This document shows positions 35,719-43,488 of a stretch of DNA of 64,000 nt, piece after piece (positions within the stretch are counted from its first letter, which is position 1; every line of letters starts with the position of its first letter). A program made the translations under genes and the position numbers. Under the pieces are notes generated by a model. That model was not told the origin of the DNA. It saw only the letters and a list, made by a program, of their open reading frames with translations, and made no database searches. Where the stretch lies: NCBI RefSeq assembly GCF_003815715.1, contig NZ_CP033922.1, positions 4,698,001 to 4,762,000 on the forward strand. The letters run 5' to 3'. Origin of the DNA: Chryseobacterium sp. G0162. GTDB taxonomy: Bacteria > Bacteroidota > Bacteroidia > Flavobacteriales > Weeksellaceae.

Positions 35719-36645
35719 ATGACCAACCCTTTATTTTATGCAAAAATAATCCTGTTTGGAGAATACGGAATGATTGAAGATTCCCAGGGGCTTGTAGTAC
35801 CTTACAGCTTCTACAAAGGAACTTTAAAATTTTCAGACCTGGCTTCAGAATTTGAACTTAATTCAAACAGACATCTGCAGAAATACTCAGACTTTCTTAC
35901 AACGCTTGATCTTTCTGATGATTTTACATTGGATATTGAAAGCTTCAAAAAAGATATTGCGGACGGACTTTTCTTTGATTCCAATATTCCACAGGGATAT
36001 GGTGTAGGAAGTTCAGGTGCTTTAGTGGCAGCTATTTTTGAAAAATATTCGATTAGCAAACTGAACCCAGATAATATCTCAAAAGATAATCTTAAAAAAC
36101 TAAAGGCGGTTTTTGGTGAAATGGAAAGTTATTTCCATGGGAAAAGTTCAGGAATGGATCCGTTGATCTGTTATATGAACCTGCCAATTCTCATCGAAAA
36201 CAAAGAAAATTTAGACAGGGTATCAATTCCTGAAGGACAAGAAGGAAAAGGAGCTATTTTTCTGATCGATTCCGGAATTACAGGAGAAACAGGACCTATG
36301 ATTCAGATCTTCTTTGAAAAAATGAAAACAGAAGGGTTCCGTAAAACATTGAAAGAAGAATTCATCCGTTACAACAATGCTTGTATAGAAGCTTTCCTTA
36401 AAAAAGACATGAATCCATTCTTCAGAAACCTTAAAAAGCTTTCTCACTGGGCGTATGAACATTTCCGTCCAATGATCCCTGAAAGCATTTTTAATATCTG
36501 GAAAAAAGGGCTGGATTCCAACGCTTATTACTTAAAACTCTGCGGAAGTGGTGGTGGTGGTTATATTTTAGGTTTTACTCAGGATTATGAGAAAGCTGAA
36601 AAAATGCTTGACGGCTTCCAAAAAGAAGTGATTTACAGATTTTAA
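35719..36645 (+). CDS. mevalonate kinase-like GHMP kinase
   Basis: 308 aa from the ATG at 35719. GHMP-kinase features: N-terminal YAKIILFGEYGMI, the phosphate loop PQGYGVGSSGALVAAI, the GKSSGMDPLI segment with catalytic Asp, and C-terminal LCGSGGGGYILGF. It fits the mevalonate-pathway kinase of Flavobacteriia that supplies isopentenyl diphosphate. The UbiA prenyltransferase gene follows after 11 bases, so supply and use of isoprenoid are joined in one transcript. Exact step (mevalonate versus phosphomevalonate) is not certain. Confidence 0.85.
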   Translation: MTNPLFYAKIILFGEYGMIEDSQGLVVPYSFYKGTLKFSDLASEFELNSNRHLQKYSDFLTTLDLSDDFTLDIESFKKDIADGLFFDSNIPQGYGVGSSGALVAAIFEKYSISKLNPDNISKDNLKKLKAVFGEMESYFHGKSSGMDPLICYMNLPILIENKENLDRVSIPEGQEGKGAIFLIDSGITGETGPMIQIFFEKMKTEGFRKTLKEEFIRYNNACIEAFLKKDMNPFFRNLKKLSHWAYEHFRPMIPESIFNIWKKGLDSNAYYLKLCGSGGGGYILGFTQDYEKAEKMLDGFQKEVIYRF

Positions 36646-36656
36646 ACAGGTTGGAA

Positions 36657-37586
36657 ATGAATTCTGAAAAAGAAACTTTCCAATCCAAAAAATATATCTC
36701 AAAATCTTTATATTATAGATTTTCACAATTCGTGGGCTTTTTGCTCGGCGCTCGCTTTTTTGTTGCGGCACTCTTAACATTTGCCCTCTATGTTTCCACC
36801 TTTTTCCTGTTCAATCAGGAAGAATCTTTCAGAAATTTTGTCTTTGATTTTAAAGTACACGGTATTATTTTCTGTACCGTTCTGACAATTTTAGCAGGGG
36901 GAATTATCAATCAATTTTACGATCTGGAGAAAGATCATATTGTAAAGCCTTTCAGAACCAGAATCCAGAGCTTTATCAAACAGAGGTATTTTCTATATGC
37001 TTATCTGGGATTAAGTGCTATTTCATTAGGAGTTGCCTGGATGATTTCTCATAATGTTTTCATTTTTTTTGTGGTCTATCAGTTTTTTATGTGGTTTTAC
37101 AGTCATAAATTAAGCAGAATATTAATACTGAATAACCTCACATTTGTAAGTCTTACCCTGTATCCGTTCTTCGGAATGATGGTGTATTACGAAACCTTTT
37201 CCAAAAAGGTTTTCCTGATGGCTGTTTTTCTTTTCCTGATTCTTTTATGTATTGATATTGTAAAAGATACCCTTACCAGAAGTGTAGACAAAGCTTTTGG
37301 ATATACTACCATCCCTAATTATTTTAAAAGCCGAAATACAAAAATTATCCTCATTTCTCTACTCTTGATAACGATGGGGGTTTCGATGAAAATTATTGCC
37401 AAAACCGGAGTCTCAGGATTTATGGCTTACTATTTCGCAGGAGGTTTATTTGTAATGATTCTTTGTATTTACCTTTTTTTAAACTCAACTAGAAAGAGTA
37501 ACTTTCTCACTCTTAATATCTTACGTCTATGGGTTTTTGTAGGAATTATAGCCATGCTTTTAAATGGAATTGAACATAAATTATAA
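36657..37586 (+). CDS. UbiA family prenyltransferase
   Basis: 309 aa from the ATG at 36657; a TTG at 36651 is a worse start. About eight membrane helices. The first Asp-rich motif N-x-x-x-D-x-x-x-D is visible as NQFYDLEKD and the second as DIVKDTLTRSVDKAFG. Such enzymes join polyprenyl chains to aromatic or glycerol-phosphate acceptors, for example in menaquinone or lipid synthesis. The acceptor cannot be assigned. Co-transcribed with the kinase. Confidence 0.88.
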   Translation: MNSEKETFQSKKYISKSLYYRFSQFVGFLLGARFFVAALLTFALYVSTFFLFNQEESFRNFVFDFKVHGIIFCTVLTILAGGIINQFYDLEKDHIVKPFRTRIQSFIKQRYFLYAYLGLSAISLGVAWMISHNVFIFFVVYQFFMWFYSHKLSRILILNNLTFVSLTLYPFFGMMVYYETFSKKVFLMAVFLFLILLCIDIVKDTLTRSVDKAFGYTTIPNYFKSRNTKIILISLLLITMGVSMKIIAKTGVSGFMAYYFAGGLFVMILCIYLFLNSTRKSNFLTLNILRLWVFVGIIAMLLNGIEHKL

Positions 37587-37618
37587 TAAAAATTCTTTAA
37601 ATAAACTAAGGTTATTAT

Positions 37619-37626
37619 TACCTTTG
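37619..37626 (+). promoter_or_regulatory. -7 box of the proline dehydrogenase gene
   Basis: TACCTTTG fits TAnnTTTG, 24 bases before the ATG at 37651. Confidence 0.45.
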
Positions 37627-37650
37627 CGTAACAAAATTTAATAAATAGGA

Positions 37651-38820
37651 ATGCCCATTTTTAATGATACTAAAGTTGCATTTGCAGACAAGACAGATGC
37701 GCAGTTGAGAAAGGCTTACTGGATGTTTAAAATGATTGAACAGCCCGCTCTTACCAGCCTTGGAACATCCGTTCTTAATTTTACAGTACACAACAACTTT
37801 CCATTCGTTACCGGAATTGTAAAAAGCACTTTGTTTGCACAGTTCTGTGGAGGAGAAACCCGTGAAGAAAGTATGAAGGTTGTAAAACAGCTTTTCAAGA
37901 GAGGAGTTGGGAGTATTTTCGATTATTCCATTGAGGGAAAGGAAGATGAAGAAACTTTTGATGCAGTGTGTAAAGAGATCAAAGATATTGTAAGGTTTTC
38001 AGTAGGAAATCCGGCGATTCCTTTTATTGTATTCAAACCTACGGCATTCGGAAGAATTGATCTTTATGAAGCTGTTGGAAAGGGAGCAGAACTTACTACG
38101 AGTCAGAAGGAAGAATGGGCGAGAGTAGTCAAAAGATTTGATGAAGTGTGTGCTCTTTGTCATGAAAATGACAAAAAAGTGATGGTAGATGCCGAAGAAA
38201 CCTGGATGCAGGACTCAGCAGATCAACTTTGTGAAGAGATGATGGAGAAATATAACCAGGAAAAACCTATCGTTTGGAACACCATCCAAATGTACAGAAC
38301 GGGAAGACTGGAATATATTGAGGCTAACCTTCAGAGAGCAAGAGAGAAAAACTATTTTATCGGTTATAAGATCGTTCGTGGGGCTTATATGGAGAAGGAA
38401 AGAGCCAGAGCAGCAGAAAAAGGGTATGCTGATCCGATTCAGCCTACAAAGGAAGCTTCTGATAAGAACTATAATGCAGGAATTGATTTTGTGATGAATC
38501 ACCTGGATAAAGTATCTGCATTCTTTGGAACGCATAACGAGATCTCTTCTGAATTGATTATGGACAAAATGAAAGCCAAATCTCTTGAAAATGGAAATCC
38601 ACACGTTTATTTTGGACAGCTTTACGGTATGAGTGATAATATTACCTTCACCTTGTCTGATAAAGGCTATAATGTGGCTAAATATCTTCCATATGGACCT
38701 GTAAAGGATGTTGTTCCCTATCTTACAAGAAGAGCCCAGGAAAACACCTCTGTAGCCGGACAAACAGGAAGAGAACTTGGATTAATCAAAAAAGAGCTTG
38801 AAAGAAGAAAAAAACAATAA
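37651..38820 (+). CDS. proline dehydrogenase
   Basis: 389-aa FAD enzyme that oxidises proline to pyrroline-5-carboxylate. TIM-barrel landmarks are PFIVFKPTAFGRIDLYE, KVMVDAEETWMQ, NTIQMYRTGRLEYIE, YKIVRGAYMEKER, FFGTHNEISSELIM and the C-terminal YLTRRAQENTSV. It is a stand-alone dehydrogenase, not fused to the P5C dehydrogenase as in PutA. Single gene with a strong terminator. Confidence 0.94.
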   Translation: MPIFNDTKVAFADKTDAQLRKAYWMFKMIEQPALTSLGTSVLNFTVHNNFPFVTGIVKSTLFAQFCGGETREESMKVVKQLFKRGVGSIFDYSIEGKEDEETFDAVCKEIKDIVRFSVGNPAIPFIVFKPTAFGRIDLYEAVGKGAELTTSQKEEWARVVKRFDEVCALCHENDKKVMVDAEETWMQDSADQLCEEMMEKYNQEKPIVWNTIQMYRTGRLEYIEANLQRAREKNYFIGYKIVRGAYMEKERARAAEKGYADPIQPTKEASDKNYNAGIDFVMNHLDKVSAFFGTHNEISSELIMDKMKAKSLENGNPHVYFGQLYGMSDNITFTLSDKGYNVAKYLPYGPVKDVVPYLTRRAQENTSVAGQTGRELGLIKKELERRKKQ

Positions 38821-38844
38821 TAATTGTTATCAAAATAAAGATAC

Positions 38845-38865
38845 GACCCGCATATTCTGCGGGTC
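38845..38865 (+). terminator. rho-independent terminator
   Basis: Perfect stem GACCCGCA (38845-38852) / TGCGGGTC (38858-38865), then TTTTTATTT. Confidence 0.92.
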
Positions 38866-39003
38866 TTTTTATTTGAGTTATTTTAATTAAAAAATCATAT
38901 TTGTTATAAATTCTGTAAATTATATAAAATATTAAGCATTGTTAATTAAATATTAATCAATCTTAAGTATTAATTATTTGTTAAAATAAATTAATTTTTA
39001 TTG

Positions 39004-39031
39004 TTGATTTAATTTTTAATTTCTATATTTG
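39004..39031 (+). promoter_or_regulatory. strong promoter of a tiny transcription unit
   Basis: TTG at 39004-39006, 17-base spacer, TATATTTG at 39024-39031. One of the best consensus matches in the window, 23 bases before the ATG at 39055. No annotated-size gene follows. Confidence 0.7.
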
Positions 39032-39054
39032 ATATAACAGTAAAAAACTAATAC

Positions 39055-39143
39055 ATGAAAAAAATCAACGGACGTAATTGCACTACAATGTGACAGGATC
39101 TTCCGGTTTCGAAAAAGATCATATTTCTAAAATAGATTCGTAA
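39055..39143 (+). pseudogene. tiny frameshifted ORF (about 29 codons)
   Basis: The ATG at 39055 opens a 12-codon frame (MKKINGRNCTTM) that stops at 39091. The +2 frame, from the TTG at 39078, gives HYNVTGSSGFEKDHISKIDS and stops at 39141. One extra T near 39078-39080 would fuse the two into MKKINGRN-LHYNVTGSSG... of 29 residues. It may be a peptide gene broken by a one-base deletion, a sequencing error, or two overlapping frames. It sits between a strong promoter and a perfect terminator. I do not recognise the peptide. Confidence 0.45.
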
Positions 39144-39263
39144 AGTTCCTGATGTTTATTAATAAATGAATCGTAAAAAGGATAAACGTATCTCAGGAAT
39201 TCACTAAAATTTAAATACAAATAAAGCAAATAGCTTTAGTTTTCTTCTTCAAATATTTTTTAG

Positions 39264-39286
39264 CCTGACCATTTTCCGTGGTCAGG
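39264..39286 (+). terminator. rho-independent terminator of the tiny unit
   Basis: Perfect stem CCTGACCA (39264-39271) / TGGTCAGG (39279-39286), then TTTTTT. With the promoter it bounds a transcript of about 250 bases. Confidence 0.92.
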
Positions 39287-39459
39287 TTTTTTATGGATGA
39301 AGAGAGCCACATTCGAATAGAAATAGTGAATCAACTTTGTTTTTATTCTATCAAAAACACTTTAGTTCTACTATAAAATCTTTGAATTTAAAAGGAGTTC
39401 AATTGGCATTTTTCATAAAGATTTGGCTTCTATTTTCGTATAAATTATAGAGATTTATA

Positions 39460-39601
39460 GAGTTCAAAGTAGGAGACGTCATCACTGAAAAAGCTAGATT
39501 TTTATACGTTCGCTTAGAAAAAATCAATAAAATTGATTCCTTTTTGCTTCCTAAAATGAGCATATATTTTATAAAAACTTTGCGTCAAAGAAAATATTTT
39601 T
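39460..39601 (+). repeat. duplicated ORF fragment, copy A
   Basis: Encodes the residues EFKVGDVITEKARFLYVRL and on to KINKID, without a start (a stop lies at 39448-39450). It is followed at 39571 by ATAAAAACTTTGCGTCAAAG. The same order recurs 242 bases downstream in copy B. Confidence 0.6.
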
Positions 39602-39611
39602 TCGCAGATTC

Positions 39612-39809
39612 ATGAAATTTACGCAGATTAAAAATCCTCATAATTGTACAATTAAGTTGAAATTAAACACGAAGAAAAATGATTTTTTATATCCTATATT
39701 AGAGGCCAAAGTAGGTTACTTTGTAGCTAAAGAAGCTACATTTTTATACGTTCGATTAGGAAAAATTAATGAAATTGATGAGCTATTTTTAACCTTAAAA
39801 AGAGTATAA
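39612..39809 (+). pseudogene. 65-codon ORF containing duplicated fragment B
   Basis: The C-terminal half (EAKVGYFVAKEATFLYVRL then GKINEIDELFL) parallels copy A at 39460. The first codons (MKFTQIKN) come from a CATGAAATTTACGCAGATT repeat, so the start is probably accidental. No promoter box is seen close upstream. Probably a decaying remnant of a former gene rather than a working one; the parent family is not recognised. Confidence 0.35.
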
Positions 39810-39843
39810 TTTTTCATAAAAACTTTGCGTTCAAAAAATATTA
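39702..39843 (+). repeat. duplicated ORF fragment, copy B
   Basis: Second copy of the unit at 39460-39601, again followed by CATAAAAACTTTGCGTTCAA near 39815. The offset is 242 bases at the start and about 245 at the end. Confidence 0.6.
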
Positions 39844-39930
39844 GTTGTGTTTTTCACTAAGAATTAATTTATATTTTCTTGCAAATTCAAGAGATGGAAA
39901 AAAGTATATTTGAGATTTATCCAATTGCTT

Positions 39931-39977
39931 TTGGCCACTAATGCACGAATAAAAATCATTCATGCATTAGTAGCCAA
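39931..39977. repeat. long hairpin repeat, possible terminator of the XRE gene
   Basis: Arms 39931-39950 (TTGGCCACTAATGCACGAAT) and 39958-39977 pair over 20 bases with two G-T-type mismatches, loop AAAAATC. It lies 31 bases past the stop of the minus-strand XRE gene. It looks like a dispersed palindromic repeat and may also end transcription. Confidence 0.65.
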
Positions 39978-40007
39978 CAAAAATATAGCAGTAGTACTAT
40001 TTAAAAT

Positions 40008-40544
40008 TTAAGGCTCGAAACTCTCGAATTTTCCGTTTTCATAAAACAAAACAATGCGTTTTATTTTATTGTTTTGATTTCCAATCACTTGACTTAATAT
40101 ATCTTCAGGTGAATTTTCTAATCGCTGAGAATCCGATATTTTTTCAGGAGCTTTATCTTTGGTCGATATAACCGATTCTCCAGGAGCTGTCAGAGGAATC
40201 TCTGTTTCGGTTTCATCCACTCGGAATTCGTCATCTTCATTTATCATGGTAAAAAGATCGGGTAGAGGTGTTGTTCTTACCTGATCTTCTTCAGGCTGCT
40301 CTTCCGGAATTGTGGTTTCCGGTAATTCTGATTTTAGCATTTCGCCTTCACCGGTAACCAACCAGTCCCAAAGAAGTTCAGGAAAGCGGGATTTTATTTT
40401 TATGATAAACTCCAGTGATGGTTTATTTCTTCCTGACGTAATATGCGAAATGGAAGAACGCTGCACATCAATCTCATCTGCAAATTCAGATGGGGTAAGT
40501 TGGGAGTACTCTATAACTTTTGAAATTCTTTCGTTTAAACTCAT
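40008..40544 (-). CDS. XRE-family helix-turn-helix regulator
   Basis: 178 aa. The N-terminal ~65 residues form an XRE/lambda-repressor-type HTH (ERISKVIEYSQLTPSEFADEI, then DVQRSSISHITSGRNKPS, EFIIKIKSRFPELLWDWLVTGEGEM). The rest is acidic, Pro/Thr/Glu-rich and probably flexible, with a short basic end (NKIKRIVLFYENGKFESF). Such proteins resemble prophage-type repressors common in Bacteroidota. The minus-strand promoter at 40569-40600 is overlapped by a perfect palindrome, so the gene likely represses itself. Confidence 0.9.
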   Translation of the reverse strand: MSLNERISKVIEYSQLTPSEFADEIDVQRSSISHITSGRNKPSLEFIIKIKSRFPELLWDWLVTGEGEMLKSELPETTIPEEQPEEDQVRTTPLPDLFTMINEDDEFRVDETETEIPLTAPGESVISTKDKAPEKISDSQRLENSPEDILSQVIGNQNNKIKRIVLFYENGKFESFEP

Positions 40545-40564
40545 AAAAATAAGCTTTTAATTAT

Positions 40565-40578
40565 GTTACAAATGTAAC
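40565..40578 (-). promoter_or_regulatory. operator O1 over the -7 box of the XRE gene
   Basis: GTTACA-AA-TGTAAC is a perfect inverted repeat. On the minus strand it contains TACATTTG (40569-40576), a TAnnTTTG -7 box, with TTTG (40597-40600) 20 bases upstream. It is 20 bases before the XRE start codon. Confidence 0.65.
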
Positions 40579-40602
40579 TTATAAAATTTACAAAAGCAAA
40601 AC

Positions 40603-40612
40603 ACAAATGTAA
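40603..40612 (-). promoter_or_regulatory. operator-like half O2
   Basis: ACAAATGTAA, same core as O1 without the outer GTT arm. Confidence 0.45.
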
Positions 40613-40634
40613 ATAATTAAAATAATTATGAATA

Positions 40635-40646
40635 TACAAATGTAAC
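40635..40646 (-). promoter_or_regulatory. operator-like site O3
   Basis: TACAAATGTAAC, matching O1 at all but the outer left bases. Confidence 0.5.
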
Positions 40647-40686
40647 AAGAAGGTAAAATACTGATATATAGATATTTTATATTAAA

Positions 40687-40697
40687 TTACAAATGTA
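40687..40697 (-). promoter_or_regulatory. operator-like site O4
   Basis: TTACAAATGTA, matching the O1 core. Fourth copy within 133 bases. Confidence 0.5.
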
Positions 40698-40699
40698 TT

Positions 40700-41460
40700 T
40701 TAATATTGTAATAATTATGTTTAATCAATACTAGGATACAGTTTTTAGGCTATTTTTCTATTAAACAACTTCAAAAAACAGACTAAATAGATGATTTTTC
40801 CATCATAAAGATCCTTTTTTAACTTCAAAATTTTAGTACATATCTATTTTACAATGTTAATCGACTAGAAATTGAGAAATAATCATTAATCGTTAAAAAT
40901 CATATCCAGAATAGTATATATTGCAGTTTAAAATAGTTTTACATAGGTAAATTACTATTGTAAATCGATTTGATTTGGTATTTTCAACAGATTTTAACAG
41001 TAAATTTCTATGAATTGATGAAATTAATTTTCTGTTATCTTTTAAAGCTTTCTCAAAAATAAAATTCATATCAAATTTCGATATTTCTCAGATTTGTATC
41101 CGGTTTACATTTATATAAAGCGGTAAATTTCTATTTTATCCACAACTTATTTGTTTAAAAAAAATATACATATTTGTCTTATAATAGGCTTTTGAACACT
41201 TCAAGTATTCTTATAAATATCATTTAGATAGATTTTGTAACTTATTGAATATAAATATTTTAAATATATTTAATTAAATTATTCGCAATCCACAATTTTA
41301 TCAACAGACAATTTGTCAACATAAGCTGTTTAATAATGTTACGCATGTTAATACTCCAATACCAGGTAAAATCCTTAATTTAACTTTTGTAAACTTAATT
41401 TTGTTTACAATAATTTTAACAATTTTCGTCATATTTATGCTGTTTACAAATGTTAATATT
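40700..41460. other. AT-rich gene-free region with DnaA-box-like sites
   Basis: No ORF. One perfect TTATCCACA (41136-41144), and near matches CAATCCACA (41286-41294), TTATCAACA (41298-41306) and TTGTCAACA (41313-41321). Long A/T stretches such as 41243-41283 could open easily. GTTACGCATGTTAA (41339 on) and TTTACAAATGTTAA (41443 on) are further relatives of the XRE sites, the latter just before the M14 gene promoter. An origin role is only a possibility. Confidence 0.4.
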
Positions 41461-41462
41461 TA

Positions 41463-41489
41463 TTGTATGCCTTAAAATGGTTAAATTTG
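41463..41489 (+). promoter_or_regulatory. promoter of the M14 peptidase gene
   Basis: TTG at 41463-41465, 16-base spacer, TAAATTTG at 41482-41489, 25 bases before the ATG at 41515. An ACAAATGT site similar to the XRE operators lies just upstream. Confidence 0.55.
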
Positions 41490-41514
41490 ATTCCAGTAAA
41501 TTATTTTTCCAGCA

Positions 41515-42624
41515 ATGAACTTTGAATCTATTTATTCTCCCAGCCCTGATTTCTCAAATCGCTATATTTCCCCTGAAAAATTATTTTCTTACCTACAGAC
41601 AAATCTCAGCGATTATATTCAGGAGATCGGAACTTCTTATTTAGAGAAGCCTATTTATCAATTAAGCATAGGAACCGGAAACATTCAGGTGTTGGCTTGG
41701 TCACAAATGCACGGAAATGAATCCAATGCTACGCATGCCATGCTTGATCTTTTAACAAGCCTTGATAAGCTTCCCGAAATGAAGGATGACTTATTTAGTA
41801 AAATCAGACTAGATTTTATTTTTATGCTCAACCCCGATGGATCTGAAAGATGGACAAGGCTTAATGCAGCAGATATTGATCTTAACCGTGATTTTCATAA
41901 TGAAGCAAGCAAGGAGATTAAGTTTCTGAAAAAAGCAGCGGCTTCAAAGAAATATGATTATGCCTTAAACCTCCATGAGCAGAGAACCATTTTTACAACA
42001 GACGGTATTCATCCGGCTACACTTTCTTTTCTTGCTCCTTCTGAAAATGTAGAACGTACTGTTACCGAAAACAGAAAAAAATGTATGGCTGTAATCGGAA
42101 ATGTTTATACCCATTTAAAGGAAATGATCCCTAATCAGATCGGAAGATATTCTGATGAATTTTATCCAACTTCAACCGGTGATAATTTTATAAAAGCAGG
42201 AATGCCTACCATCTTATTTGAAGGCGGACATTTTGTAGATGACTATACCAGAAGAGGAACCAGAAAATATTATACTATTGCTCTATATTATGCACTGAAA
42301 GCAATCAGTGAACTGAACTCAGACAGTACTGGATGGGAAGCTTATTTGGACATTCCAGAAAACAAAGAAACCCACTACGATATTATCTATAGAAATGTAA
42401 GATTGAATACAGAACATGAATGTATTTTAGATATTGCTGTTCAGTATAGAGAGATGAAAGAAGATGGGAAAGATGAGATTTCTTTTGTCCCTTTTGTGAT
42501 GGAAGCAGGAGATGTGAAAAAAAGAAAAGGCTGGCTGGAAATAGATTGCACAGGAAAGAAATTTGTTTCGTCTAATAAATATCCGAAGCTGGATGCAGTA
42601 GTAGATTTTACAATAGAAGATTAA
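41515..42624 (+). CDS. M14 family zinc carboxypeptidase-like protein
   Basis: 369 aa. Zinc ligands His and Glu are in WSQMHGNESNATHA (HxxE), with DLNRDFH downstream, NLHEQRTIF for the third His region, and the catalytic Glu in ILFEGGHFVD. No signal peptide is visible, so it is probably cytoplasmic. Family members remove C-terminal residues or act on modified peptides. The C-terminal ~90 residues are a small beta domain. Possibly controlled by the XRE regulator through the upstream ACAAATGT site. Confidence 0.88.
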   Translation: MNFESIYSPSPDFSNRYISPEKLFSYLQTNLSDYIQEIGTSYLEKPIYQLSIGTGNIQVLAWSQMHGNESNATHAMLDLLTSLDKLPEMKDDLFSKIRLDFIFMLNPDGSERWTRLNAADIDLNRDFHNEASKEIKFLKKAAASKKYDYALNLHEQRTIFTTDGIHPATLSFLAPSENVERTVTENRKKCMAVIGNVYTHLKEMIPNQIGRYSDEFYPTSTGDNFIKAGMPTILFEGGHFVDDYTRRGTRKYYTIALYYALKAISELNSDSTGWEAYLDIPENKETHYDIIYRNVRLNTEHECILDIAVQYREMKEDGKDEISFVPFVMEAGDVKKRKGWLEIDCTGKKFVSSNKYPKLDAVVDFTIED

Positions 42625-42625
42625 A

Positions 42626-42658
42626 CAGTTTCGGCAACCCTTTGGGTTGCCGAAACTG
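42626..42658 (+). terminator. very strong rho-independent terminator
   Basis: Perfect 15-base stem CAGTTTCGGCAACCC (42626-42640) / GGGTTGCCGAAACTG (42644-42658), loop TTT, then CTTTTT. Confidence 0.95.
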
Positions 42659-42830
42659 CTTTTTATATTTTCTATGAATAAAAAATCAGATACATATTGT
42701 AATAGGAAAACTATGATTCAGATCCTTAAAAAGGAGAAATTATAGATTATCTTTTTCTCAATTTTTTAAATTTATATAATCTGTAAAATCTATGAGGGAT
42801 TTTAATATTTTATTCAATTAATAAAAATCT

Positions 42831-43346
42831 CTAGTTTACCACTTTAATGCCGCTAGCCAGGAACCTGATTTCTTCCTTAGGTTGTGTAATGGCATCAATT
42901 TCCGATTGAGGTTTCTTAGCATCCTCAGCATAATGTTTTTGTTCATCTACAGAAATTACTTTTCTTTCAGCATTTCCTTCTAAAACTACATTTTTACCTT
43001 TTAAAGCAGTAGGTACAAAGAAAGCATAGTCTTTCATTTTTACAAAAAACTGCGAGTTGTCATCAGTTTGAATAGTCAGCCAACATCCTTTTTTCTCACA
43101 TACATCGGTAACCTTTCCTTTGATGGCTACATTTTCCAACTTCTTATTTTCTTTTTTAAGTTTCTTTCCCAGTTTATCTACTGTAATCGCTTTAGACTCT
43201 GTATTGGCAGCAACTCCCGCTCCGTAAGTGTCACCTAACAAGGCATTCCCAGCAGGTGGTGAAAATTTCTTTTGTGATGTCTCCTGTGCAAACGCCAGGG
43301 TAGAAGCGCTTACAGCAACTGCAAATAGAATAGCTCTAAATTTCAT
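42831..43346 (-). CDS. DUF4920 domain secreted protein
   Basis: 171 aa from the ATG at 43346 (a TTG at 43364 would add six residues). Signal peptide MKFRAILFAVAVSASTLAFAQ. The mature part has the DUF4920 pattern: VAIKGKVTDVCEKKGCWLTIQ with two Cys, FFVKMKDYAFFVPTALKGK and VVLEGNAERKV. The fold resembles OB-type beta-barrels, and the paired Cys and His suggest metal or redox chemistry, which is inference. Faces the permease gene divergently. Confidence 0.85.
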   Translation of the reverse strand: MKFRAILFAVAVSASTLAFAQETSQKKFSPPAGNALLGDTYGAGVAANTESKAITVDKLGKKLKKENKKLENVAIKGKVTDVCEKKGCWLTIQTDDNSQFFVKMKDYAFFVPTALKGKNVVLEGNAERKVISVDEQKHYAEDAKKPQSEIDAITQPKEEIRFLASGIKVVN

Positions 43347-43464
43347 GTTTAATATTTTTTTCAAAAATACTAATTAATATTGAATCATAAATCCATAAAA
43401 ATTAATAATAAACAGGTGCTTGTGTAAATTTTTAATAAAATTCAAAATGAAAGGTAGATTTGTT

Positions 43465-43472
43465 TATATTTG
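43465..43472 (+). promoter_or_regulatory. -7 box of the permease gene
   Basis: TATATTTG matches TAnnTTTG, 16 bases before the ATG at 43489. Confidence 0.5.
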
Positions 43473-43488
43473 ACGCCTATACTTGACT

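Noticed and set aside
38215..38763. 182-codon minus-strand ORF opposite proline dehydrogenase
   Set aside because: The plus-strand enzyme is unmistakable and the antisense protein shows no motif.
39264..39286. CRISPR-like repeat unit
   Set aside because: Only one stem-loop, no regularly spaced repeats. No CRISPR array was found in the window.
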